A stretch of 64,000 bases of DNA from Micropterix aruncella (lineage: Eukaryota > Arthropoda > Insecta > Lepidoptera > Micropterigidae), in assembly GCA_944548615.1 (NCBI GenBank), contig OX155951.1:22850606-22914605 (forward strand), written 5' to 3'. The notes below the pieces were generated by a model. The model saw only the letters and a list, made by a program, of their open reading frames with translations. It did not search any database and was not told the DNA's origin. Below are positions 33,855 to 48,410 of the stretch, in pieces. Each line of letters starts with the position of its first letter. Positions within the stretch are counted from its first letter, which is position 1. Made by a program: the position numbers and the translations under genes.

Positions 33855-35189
33855 TATAACATAAAATATTTCATAGGCATGAGGTAATTATTTTATCTGA
33901 TGATACGTTTCCACATGCATAGTAGTAACAATTTAATTCTTTGACAGTTAATCATTAGTACAGTAAACAAATACTTTTTTGAATTTTTAATTCCATTTAC
34001 AGAACTAAAAAAAACATCTCGAGAACGAACTTTCTCTGCTTGTCCATGCCTTGAAATGATTGCTTTTTGGCGTGTACGAGATCTCATTTATATGGCGATG
34101 ATATTATACTGCTATATATTTTCCCACGCATACCTAACTATAATTATTATTTTGAAGACGTGTGTAAAGGGCAAATTACGTGTGTAAAGGGCAATGAACA
34201 AAAATGTAGGGGCGCTGGGTCCACATCTCCAATAAAAAATGCGTATTTACCATTGGAATGATCTATTTCTCTAGAATATTTATGACTTAAAACTAGATTT
34301 ATGACTTACCTCAAATATGATCCGTTTCGGAGTTTTGAAGTTCAGAATCGTCTTAAATATATCTTCGGAATCTTTTAATTATATTAAATGCCAATTAATG
34401 GCAATTAATTATTTAAAATATATTATTTGCAGCATGGATCCATAAAATATAGTATTTTATGATGTGAAGATTCTGAGCAAACCATGTTTGATAGCTGACC
34501 TCAGTATATTACATAAGTCAGTAAACCGGGCGGCAATGAAATTATAAGATACATTACAAAGTTCAAGCAACATATCCCAGTATTTCCCCTCCAAATACTG
34601 CTGACAAACTCGAGCATTCTTAGGAATATATAGTTTGTACTCACTCAGCGTATGTACTTTATCGTTTCGGGTATTCTGCGATGGCTTTCGTTAAAAAGTT
34701 ATTAAAAATACAATGCCTGGGCCTCTTAGGTGCACTAGGGGATATCACGTAATTAGCTATATTTAATAAGATATAACTCAAAAATGGCTCATAATTAAGA
34801 TCAGTCGTTGTCGTAATAAATGTTCTAAATAAAAAGATATTTACATTGATATATCATGGGCAGTTATTAGAAAAGTGAGACCAAAATACACATTCTCATT
34901 TTGTAATTTATTTCAATTTCTTACATATTTGTATTATATAACGCCTAATAAAATGTATAAATTAAAAGCGATTTGACTATGTAGGAACCCCTATTAACAA
35001 CAATTGGTTTCATATGTAAATAATTACAATAGATAAATAAAGCTTAAACATCGGGTTTTTCCCTATTCAAGGCATCAGCTCAATGAAATAACCCAATCAG
35101 TCAAGTATTCAACTGTCGCATCATATTATATTATGTATTTAATAGGATATTTCGAAATTCTTGCATTGGAAAATGAAGGAATTAAATGT
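33855..35189. other. Intergenic, nothing recognised
   Basis: Only a small tandem duplication (ACGTGTGTAAAGGGCAA at 34158 and 34178) stands out. Confidence 0.45.
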
Positions 35190-35900
35190 AGCCGTTCAGT
35201 GTACAGTAGGGCGGTGTCGACTACAACGGGCGAACTCGTCACCCCAGGCTGGTATAACGATATAGATCGTTCTTTCAGCCGTGGGCATAAGACAATCTAC
35301 TGTCTAGTTCACCAGCAACCCGTTAGAGACCGACGCCTTACGGCGAGGCACCGGAAAAAGTAAACAGGGGGCAGCCTCACCCCCTAACTACCAGTATTGG
35401 CAGGATATCTCCGTATGGAAGTAACCTTCAGGATACCTCCGTCCTCCCGACTGGTTATGGGTCCGAAGTCGCTTTCGCAACTTCTACCGTACTACAGCGG
35501 TAATCCAGTTTGAATTTATCGCGGACCTGGGCGTTCTTTGCCCATAGTGCCACACGGGATCGAGTGACCCAAGGTCATTTCAAGAGTGGCATGACAACAG
35601 GTCAACATCCACCCCCGCTGCTTAGGAAACAGTGTATTTCCATAGTCTCCAGACCCCTTCAGCAATTAGTCAGAATGCACAATCGATTGGCATCGCCGAC
35701 CGGTGCGCAAACCGTTCAGTGGCGCCGGGATGCAATCCCGCCTGGAGAAACCGGTCGACCAGCTCTGAGGCCGAGTCTTACCCGGGGTAGCCTTCCACTC
35801 GAGATGCTGAATAGGAGCTGAATCGTGAGTTGAGCCGATCCGAGAACAAAATGGATCTTGTGGCCCAAGCTGCACGAAACCGTTCACCACCTAACGTAAG
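35190..35900 (+). repeat. GC-rich unknown family E, long copy
   Basis: This GC-rich, CpG-containing block has its 35440-35860 portion aligned, in reverse orientation, with 36680-37075. Matching blocks in order include GTCCGAAGTCGC, GCGGACC, TTTGCCC, CAAGAG/TAAGAG, GAATGCA, GTGCGCAAACCGT and AAACCGGTC. Short open frames exist (35510-35821), but stops interrupt the frame that seems best conserved. It may be the 5' region of an unrecognised retroelement. No family assigned. Confidence 0.55.
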
Positions 35901-36399
35901 TGTGGTGTGCACCACCACCAGTGTGCAAGTAAAAGAATGGAAATAGAGCAAAAAGCCGACTATTCATTTAAAGTAAGAGGGCGCCGGAAGAGCGCTTATA
36001 TGCCTCTATTGCGCTGCTATGCGTACGATTAGTTCCAGGAGTACCCACTACTACTTGCGTTTGTGAGAATGTTTTAAACTGGGTCGAGTGCAGGCCATTG
36101 TGAACGATCGTCGAGATCATATTTCCTACCCACGCGACTTTTCGTCACATACAACCTCTTTCTAAGCGGCCATGATTAATTTAATCTCGAAATAATGAAA
36201 CTACAAAATATATTATATATGTATTACGCTTTTTGCTTTTAAAGTAATCAATGAAATTTTTCGACATTTTAATGTAAATTTGATGCGTTGCAGCAACAAA
36301 CCAAGAAATAAAACAAGCAAGAACGATTTTATTATTATACAAAAATACATGTACAAGCAGCTACACTAAAGTAATCAGATACACAAGTCCATGCGGTTT

Positions 36400-36640
36400 C
36401 CGTAAAACGTGATGAACACCTCCACGGAAGCACTTTCGGTTCGAATTCCGTCAAACAAGACTCTGGAATGCAGATACAGACGGGCGGTCAAACGTCAGGC
36501 CCGACATCGGAGCTATATAGCGCCTTACGAAAGAGCGAGACATCACGATACGCCCCGCAGCCAAAGGCAAGGATTAACGGCGTCAGCTGGAAAATTGGCA
36601 TCGGAGCATATCAGGTCGGCCTAGAATCTCATATTTCATC
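36400..36640 (+). other. GC-rich open stretch between the inverted family E copies
   Basis: A basic open frame (36409-36624, with NKTLECRYRRAVKRQ) and an overlapping frame occur here. Composition matches the neighbouring GC-rich blocks. It is probably more of the same element; product unrecognised. Confidence 0.25.
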
Positions 36641-36679
36641 ATTTCCTTATTTAGGACAAAATATTAATTTACGACGATG

Positions 36680-37075
36680 TCAAGTATGGGTTCCGCGCTG
36701 CGGTCGAGCGTCCACCGGTAGCCGACGCGAAAACGCACATATTTACGGGCTAAAGCTCGGGCAGGACTCCGGCCTGCGGACCAGTTTCCCCTAGGTATAA
36801 ACCTTCGGGCGCTCCTGGACGGTTTGCGCACTGCATTTGCATTTCGACTGATAGACAGGGGAGTCTGGTAACAGTATCGTTTCTTATAGAGCGGCGGGTA
36901 GTTGTCGTAAGCGGCAACTGCTCTTAAAACGACCATTCGGCTACCCGCTACCGGGTGAAGAACCGGGCAAAAGGTGCCGTGGTCCGTGATAGATTCGGTA
37001 GACACCGAATCACCGCTGCGTAAGGGAAAGGACCGCGCAAGCGACCTCGAACCTGTAACCCGACGGGAGAGGCGG
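36680..37075 (-). repeat. GC-rich unknown family E, short inverted copy
   Basis: Diverged inverted partner of 35440-35860, truncated abruptly at 37075, where the flank becomes AT-rich. The minus strand has a 113-codon frame (37005-36664). Translating the long copy in the matching register gives local similarity (ESITDHGTFCP versus EFIADLGVLCP; YQTPLSISRNA versus LQTPSAISQNA), hinting that this was once protein-coding. Function unknown. Confidence 0.5.
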
Positions 37076-37599
37076 CTACAAAAAGTGCAAGAGTTTTGTA
37101 AAAGCTGATACTTCCAGATCAGACAGTATTTTGGCCACAGAATGCTGGGGTAGAGTCAGCAAGCCAGAATCTGACAATTGGCGCTGGCGTACTAGGAAAG
37201 ATGTAATTTTAATTAGAACCCCCAAAGCGTCTTGGAAAAGCTGAAACTTCATCGGTAGATAGTGGATGCAATAAAGAACCCGAAACAAATGGTCTGACTG
37301 CCTAACAATAAAATGAGTGGCGTCAGCATTACTCCATACATGTTACAAAAATGAAGTCCATTATAATGCGAGGTACATTAGAACGATGCGTAATAGTTAC
37401 CGACAAATACGTACAGGCGTATTTGCAGGGAGTTCGTTAGACTGACAAAGCGTTCGACAAAGAGTTCGTTAGAAGGCCAGGAGCTGGTACTCCTTGCAAC
37501 ATGCCTAAGATGGAGTTGGTGTGTATAATGTGTATAATGTAAAGGCCACAGTTGACCATTTCAGGAAGGCAATTTGCGGGAAAAGAAAACATCACTAAT
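37076..37599. other. Intergenic, nothing recognised
   Basis: No gene that I can support. Confidence 0.4.
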
Positions 37600-37886
37600 T
37601 ATTTTTTACACGACTGCCTAACAAAAAAGGAGTGTAATGTGTTCAAGTTTCATCTATGTATGTTTTCCGTTTCTTTATTCCACGATAACTTCTAAACGCT
37701 TAAACCGACTTAGGAGTATGTGGTATAGTTAGATTTATTATGTCTTCCCGAGTGACATAGGGTACATTAACTGTCCAAATATCAAGTAAATATTTGTCTG
37801 AATGTCCAAATCTACAAATGTCAATAAATTAAAATTATTTATATATCGTGTTTACTGTCAAATGAAAGGTCTGATTGAGTACATTT
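37600..37886 (+). repeat. Dispersed repeat family D, copy 2
   Basis: Colinear with 18435-18696 (see that entry). This copy has about 25 bp of extra sequence in the middle. Confidence 0.85.
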
Positions 37887-39398
37887 CGAAAATATATATG
37901 TATCTATAGGGATAAATTCATAAACCATATACATTGCATAATAAAACCGTAATAAAGTTATTATAAATACAGTAGTTCACTTTTTGTTGCTTTTAATCCT
38001 TCGGCTACTTAACAATCAAATTTGGTTGCACATCAGAAGACCGTTGACTACGTAACGACCAATATTGGCGACATGCTCCCGGATCGCACAGTAATATTAT
38101 TTTCTAATTCGAACGCATTATAAAATCCATACCAAATATCTCATTATTACCATAGATACATAGGCCGCTACAATAATTTCGCACGTCATATATTAGGATA
38201 TTTTTGGTAAAATTCCATTGTCAAACATCGCTGGTTGGTCGCCGTTGCCAAACATCGGGTCGTGAAGTTTTTTTGTGTTTTTTTAGTGTTTTTATCTGGA
38301 ATATGTAAAGAAATGTAAATAAATAACTATAAAATTGAAGAATGTCTGCCTAATTCGTTGACAAAATACATATTATTTTGTTTTTCGCTGAAATATATAA
38401 AGTTTTCAGCGTATTTGTAAATTAATGAGGTAATTTTTTTTGTTTTTTTTTTCGAGAAATCATCAAAATTTTATTGGTTTTTATGAACTAATATCTAATG
38501 ATTTTTGTATGTAAATAAGCAAAACGAAATATTATTTTTGATAGAAAATCTAATAAAGATTAGCATTTAAAATTTCTAAATAGGTTTCCGTATTTTTCCG
38601 TAAGACAAGTACAAGTTGAAATGCCGAGTTTTTTCACTTTTTCGATTTTCTCATATTTATTCATAATTATCTAATTGTTTACAAAATGAGATTTCAATAT
38701 TCTAGATACGAAATTTCAATGCGCTTATTCTTTATATGATTGCTATAGTAGTTCCATAGTTATGGTACTTTTTGTCGAGCGCGGCGATATTGCAAGAAAT
38801 TCCAATAAATTGCAGCGGTCTGCCATGAAATTATGGCGCTACTCGGGTTAATATAATTACTTGTTATTCAACAAAATGTCTATAAAAGTAAAATTCATAT
38901 AAAACAAATTTCTCATAGTCAACCGAAAGTGCAAGTCACGTACACAATACCGCCATCGCTATTTCGAACGACCAGCAATAATAATTACTTTAAATTGATG
39001 GTACGGAAATTGAAGCGTGGACCGACGAAATGTGACTTTTGTAGTATAGGCATTGAAGGTAAGGTATAGGGAGAAACATTTTATTTTATTTGTTCCGATA
39101 TGGTGAATGGGTACTGGGTGTTATATAAAGACAGTAAAATTCTTCGGTCCAGAGAAAACGGGATGCAGAGAAACAAGAAACTCCCACCGTCACACGATCG
39201 ATAACTATGAAGCAGAGCAGCGAAGGTGAGATAAAACATAAAAGTTACAATGCACAAATATCGCTCCATTCAGCAGTGGCGATATGGTGAATACATTATT
39301 CATTTGTTTTCGCGTAATTCGTTTTTACACTGACTTTGTTCTGTTCACAGCAATAAAAAAGTAAAAAAATCGCGTTATTGTAGAATAAAAGTTCGCGC
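37887..39398. other. Intergenic, nothing firmly recognised
   Basis: A short frame from ATG 38999 (MVRKLKRGPTKCDFCSIGIEG) runs into a donor-like GGTAAGGT near 39058. It is too short to call. Confidence 0.35.
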
Positions 39399-39640
39399 CG
39401 TGGCACCATCGCTGCAGATACAGCTCAAAGAATAAATGATGTGTTTATGCCAGCCACCACTAATGACAGCATGCACGGTGCGTTTTGGTTCAAACGTTTC
39501 CGTTCTGGTAATTTTGATTTAAAGAACAAGCCCCGTGGACGGCCGCTAACGCAAGTCGATAATGAAAATTTGAAAACGATAGTGGACACTTGACATACAG
39601 CACCACAGGCGGTCGCCAAATAAGAGGAGTTGATGTTTCG
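39399..39640 (+). pseudogene. Mariner transposase N-terminal fragment
   Basis: This open stretch reads AADTAQRINDVF, then FWFKRFRSGNFDLKNKPRGR and VDNENLKTIVD. It matches the two helix-turn-helix domains and GRP-like linker of mariner transposases (irritans/mori-like). It ends in a premature TGA and then degenerates. The catalytic domain is absent. It is a different subfamily from the remnant at 14.5 kb. Confidence 0.85.
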
Positions 39641-40379
39641 ATCTGTATTTTTGATGTTTAAGAGGAAATGAGAAAACTTTAACTCTGTTAAATTACTGAA
39701 TTACAATAACTACAATAACTATTCAGAGATATCAAAACATTCTGCACTCGAGCCAATTCCGCCGCGGGTCCAGAACCGAGCACATGCATATTTATTCAAC
39801 TGGAGAAATTTATAGGTTGCTCATTCCTAGGATTCATAGGCTAAATTCCTCGTAGAAATAAACAAATAAAAGAAAGGAAAAAGTGGATGGGTAGTAAATG
39901 GTGCTTATAAAATGTGCAGGGTTTACCTTCTTGAAGGTTTGTCCTCAGAGGTGAAACTTCACAATCTCAGTGTCATTTCCTAATGACGCATCGAGTAACA
40001 AAATATATTATTATTCTAGAATATTCCTGTTTTTACTATAAACACTTGTGCAATAAACACTTGTGCTATATCGATCGCATATAATCTCTCTAAATTGAAA
40101 TGCATCGCTTGAATGACTTTATAAACATCCGACGCCGAACTTATGTACGATAGAGGAAGTGCCAATTTACATTGCGGAATTCGAAGGAATTGATTGCGAT
40201 CGGATGCAGTTTAGATGTACAAATATAAACCAGCAGATTATGTTCAGATTTATTTAGTGATTCAAAGATGATGAGGTATTTTTATAATATAATATAGGTA
40301 TGGAATATTGTTAGTAAAGGAAAGGAAATAACAGACCACACTTATAGCGAAAGAATCCATTAGCGTGGGAGGTTAGATA
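39641..40379. other. Intergenic, nothing recognised
   Basis: No supportable feature. Confidence 0.45.
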
Positions 40380-41136
40380 AGGCATTAGGCAACGGAAAAT
40401 TAGATTTAGGCACGAGTCAGCAAAATAATGTATATCTAATGATATATTACATTTCGTTCGTATTAATTCCACTTGGATGATTCATCAAAAGAGTGACCAG
40501 AATATACCATGATAGTGCTGATATTAGGCAGACATCCATGGACTGGCTGTGCGAGCGAGCCATTCTGACCACCAATAACAACAAGGCTGCAGTCAGTATT
40601 GACAATTTACTTAAGTCGTTCGAAGGGATAGAAGTGGAGTAGGTGTAGGTCTGTGAACTAGGTGGTATAAAGGTTGATGCGGTTCATTACCCCGTGGAGT
40701 TCTTCAAGACTCTCGACCCTTCTGGTTGTCCTGCCCACAAGCTTTTCCTCAAAGTAAGGGTATAAGTGACGTTGCTGAGAAACCTCAAAACCCCAAAACT
40801 CTGCTATGGTACAAGGTTGGGGGTGAAGGCTCCCCACAAAAACGTTATCAAAGCTACGGCTGTGCTTGCTGTTAGTCAGTATTCGTACCACGTGTACCAC
40901 CTATACCATCTGAGTACCCATTTGATTTCAAGCGACTGCGGATCCCCCTATGGGCTTTTTGCTATAACCATTAATAAGTCCTAGGTACAGTCCCTGAAGG
41001 TGGTACGAATTAAGCGCTTCATTTCTCTCATGGGCAATTATATGTGGCCTGCTCCAGAGTGAGCTCAACTAGCAGCCTGGCGATACTAGCACTTGGCGAG
41101 ACAACCGTCAGTGATAACAAAACGGTGAACAACTAA
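40380..41136 (+). pseudogene. PIF1/Helitron-type helicase, C-terminal remnant
   Basis: Plus-strand pieces in shifting frames, in order: LGNGKLDLG (about 40390), RQTSMDWLCERAIL (about 40530), VDAVHYPVEFFKTLDPSG (about 40670-40725), PAHKLFLKV and TLLRNLKTPKLCYGTRLGV (40730-40825), MTINKSQG-like sequence (about 40965), and SHGQLYVACSRVSSTSSLAI (about 41030-41090), ending at TAA 41134-41136. These are the late SF1 helicase motifs of PIF1 and of the helicase half of Helitron Rep/Hel proteins. Stops and frameshifts abound, so it is inactive. It may be the remains of an autonomous Helitron. Confidence 0.85.
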
Positions 41137-41923
41137 GCCAATTGATACTTACGAGGCTGTTCATAGCTCACTAGGCGACTAGGAAATAGGTATATAATAT
41201 ACACATATGAAGAGTTTGAAAACGTATATATCGAAAATGAGACATAGCAATGGACTATAATTCAAATACCTATATCCTATCCTTTGTCCCATCCCTCTAC
41301 TTTTCTCTCCTAGTAGTAGGTTTGGTAGTAATAAAATTTAATTCCATGCAATTTTTGATATTTATCGTAAAAGAAAATAATGTTACAAACTACTGCAGAA
41401 AACCTTAAATCGACCAGCGGAACATTGTAGTTTCATAATTAATGATGTTGTATGTTTCCCGAAGATTAAATAAACAAATAAATTCATATTTACACTTTTA
41501 ATGGTGTGCGCTGATATTCGCCAGAAATATGGCGATCTTGTGTTATAAAATAACTCCCTTTTTATCGGAATACTCCTCAGGTTAAACACGATTGCTTGAC
41601 ACTAGTGCGCTAGTATTTTCAACTGAGCTATGCCGCATTTATAGGATTTTTCTACACCATAACTTTATCGGTTTTAAATAATAAAATAAGATTTTAGTAG
41701 AGACAAAAGAGCTAAGCTACACACACAAATTGCTTAGCTCACTTTAGCACTAACAAATATCCATAACGAACTGAAGACCTACAGTGGTAAATAGAGCCAA
41801 ATTATGAATGAATTGCTTAAAATTACGAAATTCGCAGCGACACGACCTAAATTTATATACAAGTATTTAGAATAATCTCGAATCATACCACTTGCGAAAT
41901 TTCGTAGTAGTTTAGGAGAAATA
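41137..41923. other. Intergenic, nothing recognised
   Basis: No supportable gene or repeat. Confidence 0.45.
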
Positions 41924-42145
41924 TTAATTTACCTCTGCTGTGAAGACTTGTAAGTATATGTTCTGGATGTTATTCTCTGATCTCGCTTTTGTAAACAGAA
42001 TAGATTTTACTGCGAGCTCGCTTTGTTTATGCGATGTTGCTGCTTCCGTTTTATAATAGGGCTTTTCCGTCAGCAATGTGGGGAAATTTCCTCTAGCAGT
42101 GGTAGCTAAATTACGGAATTCGTGGGAACTTGCAGCTAAAACCAT
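41924..42145 (-). CDS. Unrecognised open frame, possible 5' coding exon
   Basis: The minus-strand ATG at 42145 has a good context (GCCATGG). The frame runs through MVLAASSHEFRNL and TEKPYYKTEAATSHKQSELA to a donor-like GCAGAG|GTAAAT near 41930. The LAASS..FRN start recalls a BTB-domain motif, but the rest does not follow that fold. Composition is more codon-like than the flanks. No partner exon was found. Confidence 0.22.
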   Translation of the reverse strand: MVLAASSHEFRNLATTARGNFPTLLTEKPYYKTEAATSHKQSELAVKSILFTKARSENNIQNIYLQVFTAEVN

Positions 42146-45065
<2,920 letters not shown>

Positions 45066-45073
45066 TATGTATG

Positions 45074-45269
<196 letters not shown>

Positions 45270-45274
45270 AACAG

Positions 45275-46560
45275 TTATTATAAAAATAAAAGGAGGGTAT
45301 TGCCGTCTTCGAGCAGCCACATTTTTAAATCTTTTTTGAAGACTTGCTGGGCGGGTGTCTCTTTTAGATGAGCCGGGAGGTCGTTATACAATTTTGGCCC
45401 AATGAATAATGAAATTCTTTGCCCATATGTTGTTCTCATAAATGGGACGTTTATAAAATCTCCAGCTGCTCTCCTGGTTGTTAATGTTAGTTTTGCCTTT
45501 GGTTGTATGGTTTGATTGTATGGTTGCCTTTGGTTGTATGGTTCGTACGTAGACGAATTAAAATAATTTTAGCAAACAATAATCTATCGCTTAAAACATG
45601 AAACTCTTTAAATAATAAAGTACTAGAAAATCTAAACGGTTTTCTAATTTAGTTTTTAAAACACTCTTTTGTGCAACATAAAGTGGCTGTAGAATGGTTT
45701 TAGCATAGTCACCCCAAGCTATAATACCGTAAAATATATTACTGTTTCACAGTGAAGTATGTGATCTTGGGCGTTCCTGGCTCCAAAATGTTTCTTAACT
45801 CTGGAAAAATAAATCCTAGCTTTCTCACCTTGTTTGGTAAAAATCCTATGTGGTCACCCCAACGTAGAGTGTGATGAATTGTAATGCCCACATATTTTAT
45901 ATTTTTTACTCTCTCTAAAGAGGGACACTGACATTGTCGATTGTCTGAGCATTCATGAATAATAATTGTAACATCCAATTTTTCCGAGCCTGAGACGTCT
46001 TTTTAATATTGAAGACCATGTACTTTGTCTTTTCGACATTAAGCTTAAGCCTTGCTTCATCCAATCAAGTCTTAAATTTCTTCATTTCTAAATTCGCTTT
46101 ATCAAAAGCTTGGCTCCAGATTTGCCCTTTTAAAATAACGACAGTATCATTTGCGTAGGTTATTGTCGAACTGGTGAGGAGATCACATAAACCAATAATA
46201 TAAACTAGGAAAAGAATTGGTCCAAGAACGCTACCCTGAGGCACTCCGTATTTTACAGTTTCTTGGCTGCTTTGTACATCTTCCAAGACTACGACCTGTT
46301 TTCTCTCTGTTATGTAGCTTTCGAACCAGTCTAGCGTAACATCTCCTATGCCAATGCCCTGCAAGCACATTATAAGAGAGTCGTGTGGCACCTTATCGAA
46401 AGCTTTAGATAAATCGAGAAATACTGCTAAGCATTTTTCGCCTTTATCGACACTGATAAATATGACTTTGGTAAATTCAGCTATTGCATCAGACGTGCCC
46501 TTGCCCTCAAGAAATCCAAATTTAATTTAGGGTATTATTGCTTTTAAGTCCAAATATTCC
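45275..46560 (-). pseudogene. Non-LTR ORF2 fragment (RT core to C-terminus), related to elements 1 and 2
   Basis: In minus-strand order it contains FLEGKGTSDAIAEF (about 46510), FLDLSKAFDKVPHD (about 46400), YGVPQGSVLGPILFLVYI (about 46230), YANDTVVI (about 46160), IIIHECSDNRQCQC and LERVKNIKYVGITI (45970-45890), [20 protein letters not shown] (about 45400) and [13 protein letters not shown] (about 45310). Catalytic YADD is mutated to YAND. Frameshifts break the region around 46000 and 45720. The 3' UTR is missing: homology stops at the (TA)n array. It belongs to a third family of the same group. Confidence 0.85.
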
Positions 46561-46714
46561 ATTGCGAGCATAAAAGCTTGATTATCTCATAACTATAATT
46601 TTGTCACTATATTTCTGTTGCTCTTAGATAGCCGACATTACGTTTTGTTAGCGACGGGAATGGTTTTTTTATACACCGCCACAAAAACGCTCAGCGTAGA
46701 CGCTGCTCACAAAG

Positions 46715-46952
46715 AGTCCGTTTCAGAGTTCGCCAGTCGGTCATTTCAGCTTGTTTGAGAGCGTCTGCAGTCGCCATAATAAAGGCGACTTTAAAGCGCT
46801 ATCTTAGTGACGTGCAACGTTAGCGCTGGCAGTGTGGAAGAAATGCATGGAAGGCTATTGACGACAGAGCTGCGATACTACGATGCGACTATGCAGACGC
46901 TCGCAAACAAACTGTAACAGACCGACCGACCGGCAAACTCTAAAACGGGACT
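46715..46952. mobile_element. Inverted-repeat element (MITE-like), arms about 60-70 bp
   Basis: The left arm 46715-46742 (AGTCCGTTTCAGAGTTCGCC...) pairs with 46924-46952. Nested arms AGAGCGTCTGCAGTCGCC (46758-46775) and GCGACTATGCAGACGCTCGC (46882-46901) also pair. The centre is GC-rich. The outer ends and target duplication are unclear, and there is no coding capacity. Confidence 0.65.
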
Positions 46953-47075
46953 ACGGCAACACGAAACCTCCAGTCTAAAAGAGAAGTTGGTTAAAAAAGG
47001 AAAAAAAGTTAAAGTACATGAGGTTATTCCAAGAACTGATTTTCTACCGTCATATTTTTTTAAAAGTTCTTTTTT

Positions 47076-47470
47076 GAGGTCTCTATTGCGCGTGTTGAGG
47101 AATTCTATCTCAGGAACAAATGAAATAAAAGGCGGAATGTGCCAGGAAAGCTATTTTCCTTTCATATATCTTCTTGGCTCCTCCGTCTCCACCGCTTTAT
47201 TAACCCATTAAATCATAAGGCCGTTATTAATAACAGTACACAACTGTTCGGTAAATAACACTGCATTTAGAATTTTGAATATTATTTAATTCAAATAGCG
47301 CTTACTGCGATGTTTGTATTTCGGCAGGGCAAACTAATGTTCTTGCTTCATTTGCCATCTGTTGGATTTATTTCAAAATAAATTCGGTTGAAGCTTACCC
47401 ATCGTATTAGTGGGTATATTTGAAATTAGTTGGCGACTTTTACACTAGATAGGGCTGCGTCTTTTTTAAA
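47076..47470 (+). repeat. Dispersed repeat family B, copy 1
   Basis: Colinear with 52634-53053. Shared blocks include GAGGTCTCTATTGCGCGT, GCCATCTGTTGGATTTATTT and GCGACTTTTACACTAGATAG. Non-coding, family unidentified, about 400 bp. Confidence 0.88.
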
Positions 47471-47615
47471 TAATAGTTTACTTAAATTATAACAATATTT
47501 TGTGGAGTTCAACTAATAATAAAATAAAATATTCATACTGATTTTACAAGATTTAGATAAGTAGGAACATAAACTATAGGAGTGGGCAAACATTCAAACG
47601 TATAACAAATATAAA

Positions 47616-47931
47616 GGTGCTCTCTCACAGGGAGGAGCATTCGGCTGTAATGTAACATTTTAGATTCCATTTTGAGCATTACGTTACAATACTGCCTCCC
47701 AGACTGACGAGCATTCGCCTGTAATGTAATGCTTTGCGTCCGCGACACGGTTACAGGTAAATATGGGCGCCGCGTTTCTCAACTCTAGTTACAAGTGGTT
47801 CGCATTGATGTTACAAGTTGTATCAAAATATTACAGATTGTATCATTACAGGTTGAGCGCTGTAATACTCGGATCTATTCCCTCACTGATTAACGTTACA
47901 TTACAGGCGATTGCTCCCGGTGAGAGAGTAC
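47616..47931. mobile_element. MITE with about 38-bp TIRs
   Basis: The left end, GGTGCTCTCTCACAGGGAGG, continues into ATTCGGCTGTAATGTAAC. The right end, reverse-complemented, is GTACTCTCTCACCGGGAGCA continuing into ATCGCCTGTAATGTAAC. Further internal copies of GAGCATTCG(G/C)CTGTAATGTAA occur at 47635 and 47709. No transposase. The superfamily is not certain; subterminal repeats suggest hAT-like. Confidence 0.8.
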
Positions 47932-48109
47932 ATTAAGCCTTTAATCAATAATACCTACTAATACGCCATACTATTATGTATTCTCTGCTACTAGGTAAAA
48001 AATTGTTATTTAAATATTTTTCATTATTACCCCTCATTTAGCTATTATATTTTACAAATATATTAACGAAGCTATCTTGTCTGATTTTACGAAATATAGT
48101 GGAGTAGTA

Positions 48110-48410
48110 CCACTTTTTATAAGTTGAAATGGATATACCCAACAAAGTTTAGACTAGTCTCTGTATTACCAGTCCTTGGTAAAATTCATAAAAGGTTATT
48201 TTCAATCTAATGCTCTCTCATTTTAATATCACTAACCTATTACTAACTAATAAAGGTATTTGAATCGTGATGATTAGGAATATATTTGATGTTTAGGAGA
48301 GATCACTGGATGCTATTGGTATCTTCTGTGATCACTCGAAGGCATTTGATTGTGTTAATCGTGAAACTCTTCTAATAAAACTAAAGCATTTTGGAATAAG
48401 ATACAATTAG
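48110..48410 (+). pseudogene. Jockey-like reverse transcriptase fragment
   Basis: The plus strand reads SLDAIGIFCDHSKAFDCVNR then ETLLIKLKHFGIR (about 48300-48400). This is the RT block with the first catalytic Asp and the SKAFDCVNHETLL signature of Jockey-type elements. Upstream, decayed LLTNK and RNIFDV pieces fit the same alignment. Truncated at both ends. Confidence 0.8.

Noticed and set aside
36430..36445. GGTTCGAATTCC resembling a tRNA B box
   Set aside because: No matching A box, cloverleaf or poly-T terminator could be found nearby, so no tRNA or tRNA-derived SINE is called.
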